From positions 40,668,470 through 40,732,469 of the forward strand of contig NC_053146.1 of NCBI RefSeq assembly GCF_016808335.1: a stretch of 64,000 nucleotides of DNA. The letters run 5' to 3'. Every line of letters starts with the position of its first letter. Within the stretch, counting starts at the first letter, position 1. The position numbers and the translations under genes are program-made. The notes below the pieces were generated by a model, which was not told where the DNA came from, searched no databases, and saw only the letters and a program-made list of their open reading frames with translations. Shown here piece by piece: positions 33,946-46,195 of the stretch. This DNA is from Panicum virgatum (Eukaryota; Streptophyta; Magnoliopsida; Poales; Poaceae).

Positions 33946-35427
33946 TGTTGGCGCCTACCAGCGTCACCAGCGATGACGCCTGCAGATGCCAATTTGGTGT
34001 GGCAGTATTTCATGAACCACGAATAAATCCGCGAGCGCACGGAATACCGCTGTAGCATTTTACCCGGGAGTATACCGGGGTGTCATTTATATTTCCGCAG
34101 GGAAGGCGGTGAGTGAGAGAATATATAGATTAGTGGGTGAACTCTATCTAGATTGGATATTCTCATGCATAAACAGGGATAAGATAATAACATGGTAGGA
34201 GGTAGTGTGACACACACAAAAACTATCCTCTCGGGTAAATAAATAAAAGAAAGATAAAAGATGCTTTAGGCCGGGAGCAAAGTAAAAGTCAGAGCTCGAG
34301 TCAGCTGTGCTAGGCTAGCTATATCTACACTTTCTCATTAGTTAGCTTGTCAGAGATTAAACTACACAACAAGGAGATCGCTATCGAAGCGACGGGAGGA
34401 GCCCGTACACCCCAGCGACTTTATGTACCTCCTACCCCCCATACCGAACGTGGAGGATTACTAAAAGGCTCGGACAGGGCTGTCACCACCTGCCGGCTAC
34501 CTCTACAAACCGTGGGTATAGTTGACATCCATCAACTCTTAGCTAATCTAGACACCATGTCTACACTAGTAAGGGATACTCTAGTGTCCCACGCGGAGCC
34601 CCCACCCTCCGGATGGACATACATCACACTAGAGCAATTATACGAATACTAGAGCAGTTGATAGAGTTCTAAGAACAAAAGACTAACCATCTCCAGCACA
34701 GGGCGATCATACAATGCAAGCATAGAATGATAACGCAACTATGACAAGAAGCATATACTCGATAACTCAGAATATACTTCAAGCAGATATCGGTAACCAT
34801 AGTCTAATTCTATTATAAACAATCGAATATTACAAGAGAGAGCTAGAGATGAACCCATACCAGACTCTCGAGCAACACCGGCGACTCAATGACTCCTAGA
34901 TTTCTCCTAAACTCTACTAAGCCTAAAGACTAAGCAAGGAATGCAAGAGAGGTGAGTGAAGTGTGGTGTGTGTGTGTTCTCATTCTCTACCCCCTCCCTT
35001 GTATTTATAGGAGGGAGCCATCGGCCGTAGCACCCTAAACCGACCTAAAGGAGCAACAAGGAGGCGCCACGTGGTAAAGTTGAGGCGGTGGGTGCCATGG
35101 GCCTAGTCGGCCGGCCTATAGGTTGGCCGGCCTGCCTTGGCCGCCAACCGCCCCCAACTGCTGGGGGTTGGGCTTGTCTGGGCCTCCTTGTCTGATCCAC
35201 GCTGGGGTTGGCCTGTCTTGACTTGTTTTGCTTCCGTTCTTGGGCTACACTTGGTCCATTTGAGCCTGAATCGGTACTCTGATATTTTTTGTGATTTTCT
35301 ACTGGGCCAAAGTGTGCTTGCAACCTGCATATTAGCTAAAAAACACAACTTGCATATTCTAGAAGGTAAAGTGTGGTTTAGGGACTTTATTGAATATAAG
35401 TGTGTGTAAAAAATGCAAACTCTCATG
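33946..35427 (-). repeat. 3' LTR of the Athila-like element, inner end missing
   Basis: It is collinear with 39186-40630, including a TATA-like CTTGTATTTATAGGAGGGAG box (read on the plus strand near 35002). Identity stops after AAACTCTCATGATC, where the other LTR continues about 55 bp to GCGTCAACA. Confidence 0.8.
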
Positions 35428-37205
35428 ATCCCCCAAGCTGTCTTTTGCTCATCCCGAGCAAAGTAGGACAAATCAGGTTGTTGATCAGAAAATCACTTTG
35501 ACTCGTACCTTACCTGTCATGTCATAGTCTGAAGCAAAGGGATTCATCTATAAGCTTAAATAAGTCGGTTAGCATACCTTGCTCAATTACCTTACTCCTT
35601 CATGGGGCTTTTTAGATATCTCCTTGTCTTGGGCTGTTGAAAGTCAGAACGATGCATAGAGTGATACTTACTTGTTAATAGATCCGCAATCCATCTAGAG
35701 ATACTTTTTTTGAAAGAATTTTGAAAACATGGCAATGCTCTCAGGATAACTCTCTCGAGGCACTCATCTTGTATTTCCTTAGCAGGGCAGTATCCGCCTT
35801 TGATCTTCCCTACTACTACAAGCCTTTATGGAGCTCAAGGTAGGATAAGAACAGGGCACACTTGTATTCTATTTCTTGTAAAGTCAAAGAGAGGATACAT
35901 GGAGAAACAAGTCATGCAATCTCGATCAAAAGGTGCAAGTGTATGAGTGGATGGATGGATGGATGACTTACTCCTTGAGGTAATGGCTTTTCTCTCTCTA
36001 ATCATCCCTATGTCTCTTTCTTTTTTTTTGAGACATGGCTACCCCCTTTTTCTCTCTTTTTTTGGTCATGCTTCTTTGGCATGCCATCTTTTCTCTTTTT
36101 GGGGCAACCATAATCTGACTTTATTTTATTTCAGGGATGTTCTACGAGAGAGATCACCAAGACATGGAGCACTTATTATGTGGAATGAATGGGTGGTGGT
36201 GCCGATTTCCAGTGTAGGAATGTAGCAATTAGATGGGACGTGTACGTGATTTTGATCGAGAAAGCATGAAAATCATCTCACTAGGGTCACACAATTTGAC
36301 AAAACACAACAGAATATCAAGCAACATATATGTAAAGGGTTTTTCATGGAATATAACATATGGCTTTGGTAGGACATTGCATATCGCTGGGGAACTTGCC
36401 TCTTTTAGAATTTTTGAAAACAACTCCAGACTTCGCATCACTAGAACAAGTTTGCACAACCTTATTTACCATATCTGAACTCGCAACAACTTAGACTTGA
36501 ATCAAGCATATGCAACCCACGGAACATTCAGGTTCATTGACAAGATATTTGCATAACCAGTAGATTTAAACTCAAGAGAACTCTTATTTTCAAACTAGGC
36601 ACAACAGACATGATAGAGCAAAGCAAAACTCATCCTTTCAACTTGTCAAAAGGAGTTAAAACATTCTTACCGCGCATCATGTAAAAGGGAAATAAAACAG
36701 TAAATTTTTTATTTTGTTTTTGAAAGTTTTTTTATCAAATTTTATTGAAAGCAAATAAAGGGATACAGTTGACTTAAGGGAGGGGACCTCCCCCAAGCTA
36801 GCTCTTGGTTTAGGGTCCAAAAAGCAGGATCTTTCTCCATACCTGATCAGGTTGATGTCGTTTCGACCGTACCTGGAGAAGTGGTAGCGGTCGATGACGT
36901 CTTGTTCTTGTTGCGCCACACCTTCTTGGTCTTCTTTGGTGGCGTAGGTGGCGCAGGAACAGGATCCTCTGATGCAGGATAGACAATTTCCAGATCTGCC
37001 CATACTGTGTTGGTGATGAAGTCAGGGATCTTCTGGTCGTCTTCCGCTGGCTCGGTTGGTGGAGTATGAATTTACCAATCCTCCCAAGCAGGCTTGGAAG
37101 GGGGATGATAATCTTGACCATCCCAACCTGGCTCTGTCCATAGCCCTTGTTTCTCATTATCCTCATGAATCAGGAATACCTCCCTTTTGTTTTGGAACTT
37201 GAATT
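35428..37205. other. Non-coding interior of the Athila-like element
   Basis: This lies between the 3' LTR and the end of gag-protease, where pol would be expected. It has no RT or integrase motif. From 37190 down to about 36800 the minus strand continues a gag-protease C-terminal tail in a shifted frame (a Pro- and Lys-rich stretch). The rest shows only short frames. Confidence 0.6.
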
Positions 37206-38895
37206 TCATGGTCTTTCCCCGATACGAAGGCTGATTCTTCCTGTCCCAATATCAATTCTGGCGTTTTTATCCTTAAGGAATGGTCGCCCAAGTATGAGCG
37301 GAATTCCAAGATCTCCTTCCATATCAAGGACTACAAAGTCCACTAATATGTAGGTATTCTTGACCTTTACCATTAACCTTTCCACAACTCCTTTTGGATA
37401 TCTTATCATGGAATCCGCCAGCTGAACACACATAGTGGTAGGGGAAATTGACGGATAGCCTAACTTCTCGAAAGTCACCTTGGGCATGATGTTGACGCTG
37501 GCTCCAAGGTCACAAAGGGCGTGATCAAATTCATAATCAAAGATTGAGCAGCTGATCACTGGAGTTCCAGGATCTTCTCTTATTGTGGCTGCTAACTCGC
37601 CCCACGCACCTCTTCTTGGGCGTGTGAGCTTCTCTGCATAGCTGAGGGATGTCCCGCTAAGGGACTCTTTCCACATAGCATTGATGACATTTACGCTCTC
37701 TAGAGTTGATTCGGGTTGCCCTGGAATCTTCCCTAGTTCAGCAGCAGAAGTAGCAGCAGCTAATTGAGCCAATTGAGTTTCTAGCGCCTTATTGAAACTC
37801 AGTTGGTTCTTCATAGCTGTGGAGTATCCGTCCATCTTGGCATGGATGGTCTCCATAGATTTGTCTATAGCGGCCAACTTCTTCTGAAGGGTCTCATTGA
37901 TCTTCGCTTGGCCGTAGACAAGATCTCTCAAGGTAGGCTGGTTAGGACCGAAAGAATTCGAGTTCCCATTACCTCCTTGGTAGTATGGGCGTGGTTGATT
38001 CCACCCCAAACCTCCTTGTGGACGAAACACATTGCTGCCATTGAGGAATAGAGCTTCTTCTTGGGTTTCTAGGCAATTATCGCCCGAATGTCCAATATTC
38101 CCGTAGACCTTGCACGTCATGCAAGTCTCCAAGGCTTGAAGTGTTTGCAATTGAGCCTTATCTTGGGAATAATCCTCAAATTTCTTGAAGAGGAGATCAA
38201 TCTTCATAGCGAGCATGTCGGTCTCCTTAACGGAGTGCATTCCTCGCTGGCGCGGTTGGAGGCGATCATCGCTCCAACCTTGGTTGGAAACCATCTTCTC
38301 GATCAATGATGTAGCTCTTTCAATGGTTAGCGAGAAGAAAGCTCCACGTGCAGCAGCATCCACATGATCACGGGATGACTATGTCAACCCGTTGCAGAAG
38401 TTCTGTAGAATGAGCCAATTATCCATTCCATGGTGCGGACACGCTAGAATGTACTCCTGAAGCCTCTCCCAAGCCTCCAGAATTGACTCATTTGAGACCT
38501 GCTGGAAGTTCGAAATCCGACCACGAAGAGCATTGGTTTTGCCCGTCGGGAAGAACTTCGAGAGGAACGCCTTGGCACATTTGTCCCAAGTATCCACAGC
38601 AGCCTTGTTAGCATAAAACCATTGCTTCGCTCTCCCCAAGAGAGAGAACGGAAACAGACGGAGCCGAATAGCATCTTGCGATACACCCTTGATAACAAAA
38701 GTACTGCAGAGCTCCAGGAACTGCTGGAGATGAGCGCTGGCATCCTCATTGGCCTTGCCACAAAATGGGTTGGCCTGCACCATCGTAATGAGACCCATCT
38801 TGATCTCGAAATTTTCTCCTCCGGTGTTAACCTCGGGCCCGGTAGGGACCTGGTTAGCAGACAGAGCAGAGTAATCACGAAGTGTCTTTTAGGCC
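37206..38895 (-). pseudogene. Athila-like gag-protease polyprotein, nearly intact
   Basis: Gag begins near 38895, with a stop at its third codon, and contains the capsid-type core (FCGKANEDASAHLQQFLELC, LRLFPFSLLGRAKQWFY, FLSKFFPTGKTNALRGRI). A TAG stop at 38379-38381 divides it from a 385-codon frame. That frame has a zinc-knuckle-like CMTCKVYGNIGHSGDNC, a Gln/Ala-rich linker and a retropepsin with the active-site motif CDLGASVNIMP and later LILGRPFLKD. A frameshift ends the protease frame at 37206. The active-site residues are intact. The protein may once have been packaged with help from autonomous relatives. Confidence 0.85.
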
Positions 38896-39155
38896 ATAGC
38901 TCTAGGAGCTGACGATGATGCGATGACTGGATCGACTGCCGAGAGTGATCTTCGAGGTGATACGAGATGAGCTCGCGCCCTCCTCAAAAGTGACTCTGGA
39001 TCGGAATGAAAGTTTTGCGGCAGAGCGAAACCGGTCATACACTACCCTGTTTTCATATCAACAAAGACAAGAAAACAAAGCCAAGTTAGTCTGTTTAGCA
39101 AGCGAATACCAATTTCGATTTTGTTCACAACATTTATCTATATATTTCACTCTGT

Positions 39156-39180
39156 GCCTTCCCCGGCAACGGCGTCAAAA
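39156..39180 (-). other. Primer-binding site (tRNA-Asp type) of the Athila-like element
   Basis: The minus strand reads TGACGCCGTTGCCGGGGAAG directly inside the 5' LTR. This matches the primer site complementary to the 3' end of plant tRNA-Asp, TGGCGCCGTTGCCGGGGA, except for one base. Confidence 0.75.
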
Positions 39181-39185
39181 ATGCT

Positions 39186-40699
39186 TGTTGGCGCCTACCA
39201 ATGTCACCAGCGATGACGCCCACAGATGCCAATTTGGGGTGGCAGTATTTCATGAACCACGAATAAATCTGCAAGCGCACGGAATACCGCTGTAGCATTT
39301 TACCCGAGAGTATACCGGGGTGTCATTTATATTTCCGCAGGAAAGGCGGTGAGTGAGAGAATATATAGATTAGTGGGTGAACTCTATCTAGATTGGATAT
39401 TCTCATGCATAAACAGGGGTAAGATAATAACATGGTAGGGGTAGTGTGACACACACACAAACTACCCTCTCGGATAAATAAATAAAAGAAAGATAAAAAA
39501 TGCTTTAGGCCGGGAGCAAAGGTAAAAGTCAGAGCTCGAGTCAGCTGTGCTAGGCTAGCTATATCTACACTTTCTCATTAGTTAGCTCGTCAGAGATTAA
39601 ACTACACAACAGGAAAATTGCTATCGAAGCGACGGGAGGAGCCCGTACACCCTGATGACTTTATGTAACTCCTACCCCCATACCGAACGTGGAGGATTAC
39701 TAAAAGGCTCGGACAGGGCTGTCACCACCTGCCGGCTACCTCTACAAACCAAGGGTATAGTTGACATCTAGCAACTCTTAGCTAATCTAGACACTATGTC
39801 TACACTAGTAAGGGATACTATAGTGTCCCGCGTGGAGCCCCCATCCTCCGGATGGACAGACATCACACTCGAGCAATCATACAAATACTGGAGCAGTTGA
39901 TAGAGTTCTAAGAACAAAAGACTAACCATCTCCAGCACAGGGCGATCATACAATGCAAGCATAGAATGATAACACAACCATGACAAGAATCATATACTCT
40001 ATAACTCAGAATATACTTCAAGCAGATTTCGGTAACCATAGTCTAATTCTATTACAAACAACCGAATATTACAAGAGAGAGCTAGAGATGGACCCATACC
40101 AGACTCTCGAGCAACACCGGCTACTCGATGACTCCTAGACTTCTCCTAAACTCCACTAAGCCTAAAGACTATGCAAGGAATGCAAGAGAGGTGAGTGAAT
40201 TGTGGTGTGTGTTCTCATTCTCTACCCATCCCTTGTATTTATAGGAGGGAGCCACTGACCGCAGCACCCCAAACCGACCTAAAGGAGCAACAGGGAGGCG
40301 CCACGTGGCAAAGTTGAGGCGGTGGGGCCCATGGGCCTAGTCGGCCGACCTAGGTCGGCCTGCCTGCCCTGGCCGCCAACCGTCCCCAACTGCTGGGGGT
40401 TGGGCTGGTTTGGGCCTCCTTTTCTGATCCACGCTGGGCTTGGCCTGTCTTGACTTGTTTTGCTTCTGTTCTTGGGCTACACTTGGTCCATTTGAGCCTG
40501 AATCGGTACTCTGATATTTTCTGCTGGGCCAAAGTGTGCTTGCAACCTGCATATTAGCTCAAAAACACAACTTGCATATTCTAGAAGGTAAAGTGTGGTT
40601 TAGAGACTTTATTGAATATAAGTGCGTGTAAGAAATGCAAACTCTTATGATTTTCTGATCAAGTTGACGCCTAGAAATGATCGTTAGTGAGCGTCAACA
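39186..40699 (-). repeat. 5' LTR of the Athila-like element, complete
   Basis: This 1514-bp LTR has TGTTGGCGCC and GCGTCAACA ends in plus-strand reading. It matches the left LTR, with a modest number of point differences and small indels (for example GTGTGTGTGTGT shortened to GTGTGTGT near 40203). Confidence 0.85.
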
Positions 40700-41419
40700 A
40701 AGCCGACACGTGCCAGGTAACAATGTACAAACCCACGAATGTATGGATCTGGACAAGGCTAAACTTATGATTCAATCAAATCGGCTTTACAAGGTTTAAC
40801 GTGATAAACAAGGAGCTTATAGGAGATTAAACAGATCACTAAGCCGGGTAGTTTGTGAATTAATCTAAATGAGAAAACAGCGATGCACTCAGAGATCAAA
40901 GCTTAGATAAATTCGATAAATTTCGAATAGATCTGAACGAAGCGACAGCGATGCGCCTGGAAGCTAAAGCTCAGATTTACTCAGTAAACGAAAACTTACT
41001 AGCAAGCGAAGTCACTCGAATGTGAGGCGTCCTTGATCAGCTTGAAAGAACTCGCGGAAAGAAAATATGGCGAAGCCGCCGACGAGAAAGTAAATTGTAA
41101 GTAGAGTAAAGTTTTGTTTGTTGGATGTGTATCAATCTGTTATAGTGGCCGGGGGTTCATATTTATACCCCACGCTAACACAATTCTGGCCGATCACGGC
41201 AAAACATGATTTATTCTAGGGAATAAAAACTACTTCTAAAAATAAGATAATTCTTGCCAAACCGAAGTCAAAATATCTGGTCAACTTCTTCGTCTTCGGT
41301 CAGCAAGATTTTTGACCGTCGCACACGATCTCCCCTCCAAATCCACCGATCATACGGCGCATAACCTTTTCTCCTTTGCAACATTTTTTCTTGACATGTG
41401 CCAAAAATTGGTGTCAACA

Positions 41420-42011
41420 TTAACATACCAAGGGTACGAGATAAATGAAAACACATTTTATACGATAGCCCAAGATAAAAAGAGTACCAACCAAAACAGC
41501 GGTGTCCGTATGGATGCCACGGACAATAATAAAAAAAGAACACATATTATGGCTACATTGAAGAGATATGGGAGCTAGATTACGGTCCCAATTTCGTTAT
41601 CAATGGGTTAAACTATCTGGAGGAGAGGTAACAAAAGATGAGTATGGGATGACAATAGTTGATCTCAACAATCTTGGGTATAGAGACGAGCCGTTTGTCC
41701 TAGCCCAGGATGTCGCTCAGGTTTTCTACATTAAGGACATGTCCAGCAAGCCAAAGATGGGGATAAACAAGCAAAAGGATGAGCCTAAGCGATACATAGT
41801 TCTATTAGGGAAGAGAAACATCGTTGAAGTGGAGGACAAGACAGACTTGTCAGAAGAATATAACAATTTTGTTGCCATTCCACCTTTTGAAGTAAATGCT
41901 GATCCATGCATCCTGCAAGCCAATGATGATGCTCCATACCTGCGCAGTGATCATAATCAAGGGACATTTGTCAAGAGAATGTCTGTTATCGCTAATCTTT
42001 CATGTACTTGA
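41420..42011 (+). pseudogene. TNP2 transposase fragment 3 (DUF4216 region)
   Basis: Sequence resumes in the phase left at 24837 (YQGYEINENTFYTIAQDKKS, then SGVRMDATD). It shifts frame near 41530-41570. It continues as an open frame to 42011 (WVKLSGGEVTKDEYGMTIVD, LGYRDEPFVLAQDVAQVFYI, KRYIVLLGKRNIVEVEDKTD). This is the C-terminal DUF4216-type region of TNP2 proteins, followed by a natural-looking end. Confidence 0.85.
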
Positions 42012-42640
42012 ATCATTTTCTATTATTCTATAGAAAGGTAATGACAATTTGAATACTTTTATTATATATGTACTGTACTATTATCCTTTATGTGTTATAT
42101 ATATAATTTTTATATAGTTTTCACATAATTATCAGACTCAAGTATAATTTTCATACAATAATATGGATTACTCAACTAATTTTATTTATTTCATGAAATT
42201 ACATTCACATTAACACACTATACTCTCTCACTAACACACACAATCTCACTAACACACACACTATTTCACAAACTAACACATTACTCGTTAATATCATGAA
42301 ATTACTTAGTTTTATGTAAAACTCACTTTCTAAACGTTAATATCGTGATAGAACCCACATTCTGTCGAAAAGCAAAAGTTTGAAAAAATTTATTCACCTA
42401 ATATATTTTTGCATGGTCAAAATAAAAAATATGATTTCAAAAAAGTTAGATATTTCATTGACCCAATCACTTAAATGAAAATTTAACATTTTTGTTGCGT
42501 GTATCAAGTCTATATAGAGATAAGAAATTTTGTTCCATAATTTTTTAACTGAATTAACAAATGAAAGCCTATTTTCAAAGAGAAGTAAAAAGAGACAAAT
42601 AAAAAAGAGAAAGATTTGGCGGGAATGACGGAAAACAAGC
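42012..42640. other. AT-rich spacer between the two CACTA genes
   Basis: No coding sequence is seen. Short repeats of CTAACACACA lie at about 42210-42270. This may hold the TNP2 3' untranslated region. Confidence 0.5.
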
Positions 42641-42775
42641 CCCTTTTGTCGCGGGTGGTAGATCCACCCGGGTCTAAAGGTGGGCCGCGGGCTGGGAATT
42701 TTCCCGGCCCGCCTAAAAACACCTTTTGTCCCGGGTGCAGCCACGACCCGGGACAAAAGGCTCCCCCCTATATAA
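42640..42775. repeat. Internal block of CACTA subterminal-type repeats
   Basis: Inverted copies around CCCTTTTGTCGCGGGTGG, CCACCCGGGT and TTTTGTCCCGGGTGCAGCC / CGACCCGGGACAAAAGG resemble the end arrays of CACTA elements but lie deep inside. They are followed by a TATATAA box (42768-42775) and a GC-rich, 5'-UTR-like stretch to about 43320. No CACTA terminus is visible beside it. Confidence 0.6.
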
Positions 42776-43950
42776 CTCAGCTTCTTCCTCGCCCCCTGTC
42801 CACCCCCCAACACTTCGTGCTTTTCTTGATCTGCGCCGGCCGTCGTCGTCCCCCTGATCCGAACCGCCTCCTGCTCGCTACCGTCGCCGTCCCCGAGCGC
42901 CGCCGACTATGGCCGCTAGAGAACGCGCCACCCGAGCTTCGCCGCCCCATCGCGCCATCGTCCCCGAGTGCCATCGTCGCCGAGCACTGCCCAGAGCGCC
43001 GTCGTCCTCCACCCGCGCGCCGCCGTGCCGGCCCTGACCTCGCCTGCCGCCGTGCCTGCCCCCCGCCCTCGACCTCCACCCGCCGCCCGAGCTCGCCGGT
43101 CCCATCCTCGCCTGCCGCTGTGCCGGCCCCCGCCCTCGAGCGACCTCCATCGCTGCCGGCCCGAGCTCGCCGGCCCCGACCTCGCCGGCCGCCGTGCCGG
43201 CCCCAGCCCTCGACCGCTGCTGTGCCGCCGTGACCTCGACCGCCGGCGCGCTACCCCTCTCGGCCGCCGCCTCGTCGACCCCTCGCGATGCACCACCGCC
43301 GGCGCCGCCCAAGGACGTAAGCCCTTTGTTGCCATCAGCACTACTATGTGCTGACGTCAGTTTTTTTATGTTAGAAAAAGTCGGAAATAGATAGGATTTT
43401 GTAGAAAATTGGTAGAAAATTGTATAAAATAGGTAGAAAATTATAGAAAATAGTTAAAAATTTATAGAGAATAGGTACGAAAAAATAGATAATAGTTAGG
43501 AGATTATAGAAAATTATTAGAAAATCATAGCATATTGTTGAAGAATCATGAAAAATTGTAGAAAATAGTTGGAAAAATCGTAGAACCATGTACTTATTAT
43601 ATATTAAGTAGAATTGATTTATAGATATATTATTAGAATTCAATTATGGATATAGTGTTTTCTTTAATTATAGAGATATAGTGAGAATTAGAGAGAATTT
43701 CTATTATGATGTACTCATTATTTAATTATGTCATTCAAAGACTTTAATTATCATGGATTCATTATTTAAGTATGTCATTCAAAGACTTTAATTTATCATG
43801 TATTTATTATTTATTTATGTCATTCAAAGACTTTAATTTATATGTATTCTTCATTCTTAATTCAAAGGTGTCATTTATATTACTTCTCGAGCTCGCAAAC
43901 TCGCGCTAACACACAAACTATATTTTCATCTGAATCTATATGAATACTAT
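42776..43950. other. GC-rich leader then AT-rich intron-like DNA
   Basis: The first part (42780-43330) is GC-rich with overlapping low-complexity frames on both strands. A GTAAGC splice-donor-like site follows at about 43317. The second part is AT-rich with many short repeats of TAGAAAAT and ATTCAAAGACTTTAATT, ending in a TTTGTATAG acceptor-like site at about 43976. It reads like a leader exon and intron of the downstream gene. Confidence 0.45.
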
Positions 43951-43976
43951 ATAAATATATGAATATTTTTGTATAG

Positions 43977-45423
43977 CCATTTGGATCATCGTCGCAGTAG
44001 AAAAAGACGAAGCGAGGCCCGACAAATAAACTGGAAGGGCAGTGCATTATAACGGAAGTTGGTCCAGATGGTGAACCGATCGCTCCGGAAGCTGCCGCCA
44101 AAAAATTTGTAAGACAATCCGAATGTATTGTCAGGGACCACATCCCGATCAGCTTCAGGCTATGGAAAGCTTCCAATCCAAGAGAGGAACGGGATGCAGT
44201 ACCCGAAAGAGAAAAAAATAGTGCTGGTGGGAGCTTAAGAAGAACTTCATGGTTCCAACTGAATCAGAAAAGATATGCAAGCACTGGACCCAGAACAAGA
44301 TGGCCGAACAGCTGCAATCATTCAAGAAAATTTTGAGAAGAAATATATCATAACCGGGACCACGCCCGTGTTTACCGGCGAGCTCGAAAAGCTCAGGGGT
44401 CACTAGGATGCATTTGTGGAATACAAGTCTTCAGAGCTTGGGCTTCAGAAGGTGCAGAAGGCCAAAGAAAATGCCTCGAAGAAAGTATACCATCACACTA
44501 TAGGGCAAGGAGGCTACAAGCTTGCAATACCCAAATGGGAGAAAATGGAGCAGGATCTGCTTGACAGAGGCATCCAACCTGCGACCATAAACTGGCCTGA
44601 AAGGTCAAGGATCTGGTTTTATGGTCATGGGGGAAGCTTGGATCCATTGACTGGGGCCTGCATCTATGGGCCAAAAATCCAGCTAGCAGCCCAGAGACTA
44701 CAAGAGGCCATACAAGCAGCGGCCGAGGGAACATTCTAGCCGGATAGAGAGAGGAACGAGTTGACTTACGCCCTTGGGAATCTAGAACATCCGGGCCGCA
44801 CAAGAGGCAAAGGCGTGGTTCAGTGGAAGAATGGGTTCAGGGATTACATTGAATCATATAGAAGTCGGCAAAGAAGGAAGAATGATGAGCGGGAGCACTT
44901 GCGAAGGCTAGAGGAACTGCTCATGTCACACAATCAAAGACTGGAGGAAGAGGTTCAACGCCAAGTGGCCATAGCAATGAGCCAACAATAGCAAGCGCAA
45001 CCGGTGCCTCCAGAGCCTAATGTCGCAGCCGTTCATCTGTCTCAGCGAAAAAGCAGCTGTGCTTCCACAGACGTCGTCGTCGAGACAACGGGGATCCAGG
45101 CCGCAGTTGAAGCGACAGCCCCACAACGATTTCCAGTGGATGAAATCACCCAGCGGACACCTTGTGACCAGCAGACTGCCATTAAGAACTTAATATTCAC
45201 TGTTGCGTACGGTACCGCCATGCCAACCCAACCAGACGACGTGTACCACGGGCAGCAAATTTTGGCAGGATACACAAGAGTTGGCGTGGAGCAGGTGTGC
45301 CAGGGTTGGGAGAAGCTCGAGCTTGATATTCCTAGAGGCGATGGAGAGAGGACACTAGTAGAAGCCATTCATGGCTACATCCTATGGGACAAGTGCTATA
45401 TCGTCCTAAAGTCGGATGATTGA
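43977..45423 (+). pseudogene. CACTA second protein, Transposase_24 (plant En/Spm) type, broken
   Basis: The reading starts near 44040 (ITEVGPDGEPIAPEAAAKKF, VRDHIPISFRLWKASNP) and loses frame near 44215-44400. It is open at 44416-44736 (EYKSSELGLQKVQKAKENAS, YKLAIPKWEKMEQDLLDRGI, WFYGHGG), which is the Transposase_24 core. TAG stops lie at 44404-44406, 44737-44739 and 44989-44991. It continues in the same frame with a basic coiled-coil stretch (RRKNDEREHLRRLEELLMSH, 44860-44980), then 45004-45423 with VYHGQQILAGYTRVGVEQVC, a DUF8039-like end. In CACTA elements the second protein binds subterminal repeats. This copy is disabled. Confidence 0.8.
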
Positions 45424-46195
45424 ACACCAAGACCGGCATCTCAGCATGCCTCTCCAAGGCCATCATCTCCGCAAAACTCCCCAAGGGCAGCACTATCTCG
45501 GCAAGGTTCAACGACACATTCTCCATCACCATCATCTCATGCGTCGATGAACACTCAAGCGTCACCATCATCTCCTTGGTCACCCCTTCCGCCGCCGGCA
45601 AAGAAGGTAGCTGTACCGGCTAAGGAGCCTCCAAAGAAAGAAAAGAAGAAAAAAAACCAAGGAAGCTTCTATTAAACCCTGGGACATGAGCCTCAAAGAA
45701 TGCGATCGAAAAACTCAAGAAAGAGTTAAAGAGCACTTCAAACCGAAGTTGAAGCCGAAGCTCGAGAAAGTGATAAATCCGGGAGATTTGAAATTTTTTA
45801 AGGGAATGTGCGAAGCAAATAAGAAAAAATTCATTCTGAAATATCCCCCTTCAGATTATGACCGCACAATTATCAAAACTACTGAGAAAAAAGAAGAGAC
45901 AATCAAAGTCGTTGTCGTCCGATGTTCCACAGCTCGGGGCCCAAAAGAAATAATCAATAGATCCTCTCGTAGTGGGACAGCGACGCAACAATAAGATTTT
46001 GTTACATTTTTGAAAGAAGCAAACCTGACGGTGGCTCAGATTGCTGGGGGAGAAGATATTCCAAAGGCCGAAGTGGTCGTCAAATGGACGTATGAGCTGG
46101 GAAAATCTCTTGTACCCCCAAAGTAGTGTCTGTGCTTCCAACGCAAATGTATAAGCTGTTCCAGCACTACATGCGTGCGATGGCCGAATAAGTAG
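45424..46195 (+). pseudogene. Probable 3' remainder of the CACTA second gene
   Basis: After the first stop, frames are short. One Lys-rich frame at 45686-45994 (FKPKLKPKLEKVINPGDLKF, CEANKKKFILKYPPSDYD) and a trace ending near 46190 (TQMYKLFQHYMRAMAE) fit the tail of CACTA proteins. Ser/Pro-rich sequence precedes them. No intact product is possible. Confidence 0.45.

Larger units (their letters stand above)
33946..40699 (-). mobile_element. Non-autonomous Athila-like gypsy element (LTR-gag-protease-LTR), 6754 bp
   Basis: It is flanked by AAGCC at 33941-33945 and 40700-40704 and bounded by TGTTGGCGCC and GCGTCAACA. The right LTR (39186-40699, 1514 bp) is the 5' LTR for the minus-strand genes. 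The left LTR (33946 to about 35427) is the 3' LTR and lacks about the last 55 bp on its inner side. Next to the right LTR is a primer-binding site matching tRNA-Asp. The interior encodes only gag and protease. No RT, RNase H or integrase is present between 35430 and 39185. Confidence 0.85.
24838..41419 (-). mobile_element. Tat-lineage Ty3/gypsy LTR retrotransposon, 16.6 kb with a nested element
   Basis: It is flanked by TTAAC at 24833-24837 and 41420-41424 and bounded by TGTTGACGC and GTGTCAACA. Coding runs on the minus strand: gag (33606 to 30569), RT, RNase H, a second archaeal-type RNase H, then integrase (to 27322). The second RNase H and an antisense ORF between integrase and the 3' LTR mark the Tat lineage (Grande, Cinful, RIRE2 and relatives). 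The 3' LTR is 24838-25851. The 5' LTR is 33644-41419, split by another element. Without that insertion the LTRs are about 1014 and 1017 bp. Gag has stops, the protease is missing, and integrase lacks its catalytic Glu, so the element is dead. Confidence 0.9.
33644..41419 (-). repeat. 5' LTR of the Tat element, split by the Athila-like insertion
   Basis: LTR sequence occupies 33644-33945 and 40705-41419. Each part matches the 3' LTR at 24838-25851 collinearly. The inner end carries two extra bases (TGTATTGACGC against TGTTGACGC). Removing 33946-40704 restores an LTR of about 1017 bp. Confidence 0.9.

Noticed and set aside
42777..43354. Long frames on both strands (up to 205 aa)
   Set aside because: GC-rich low-complexity frames that overlap each other; they look like a leader of a CACTA gene rather than protein.
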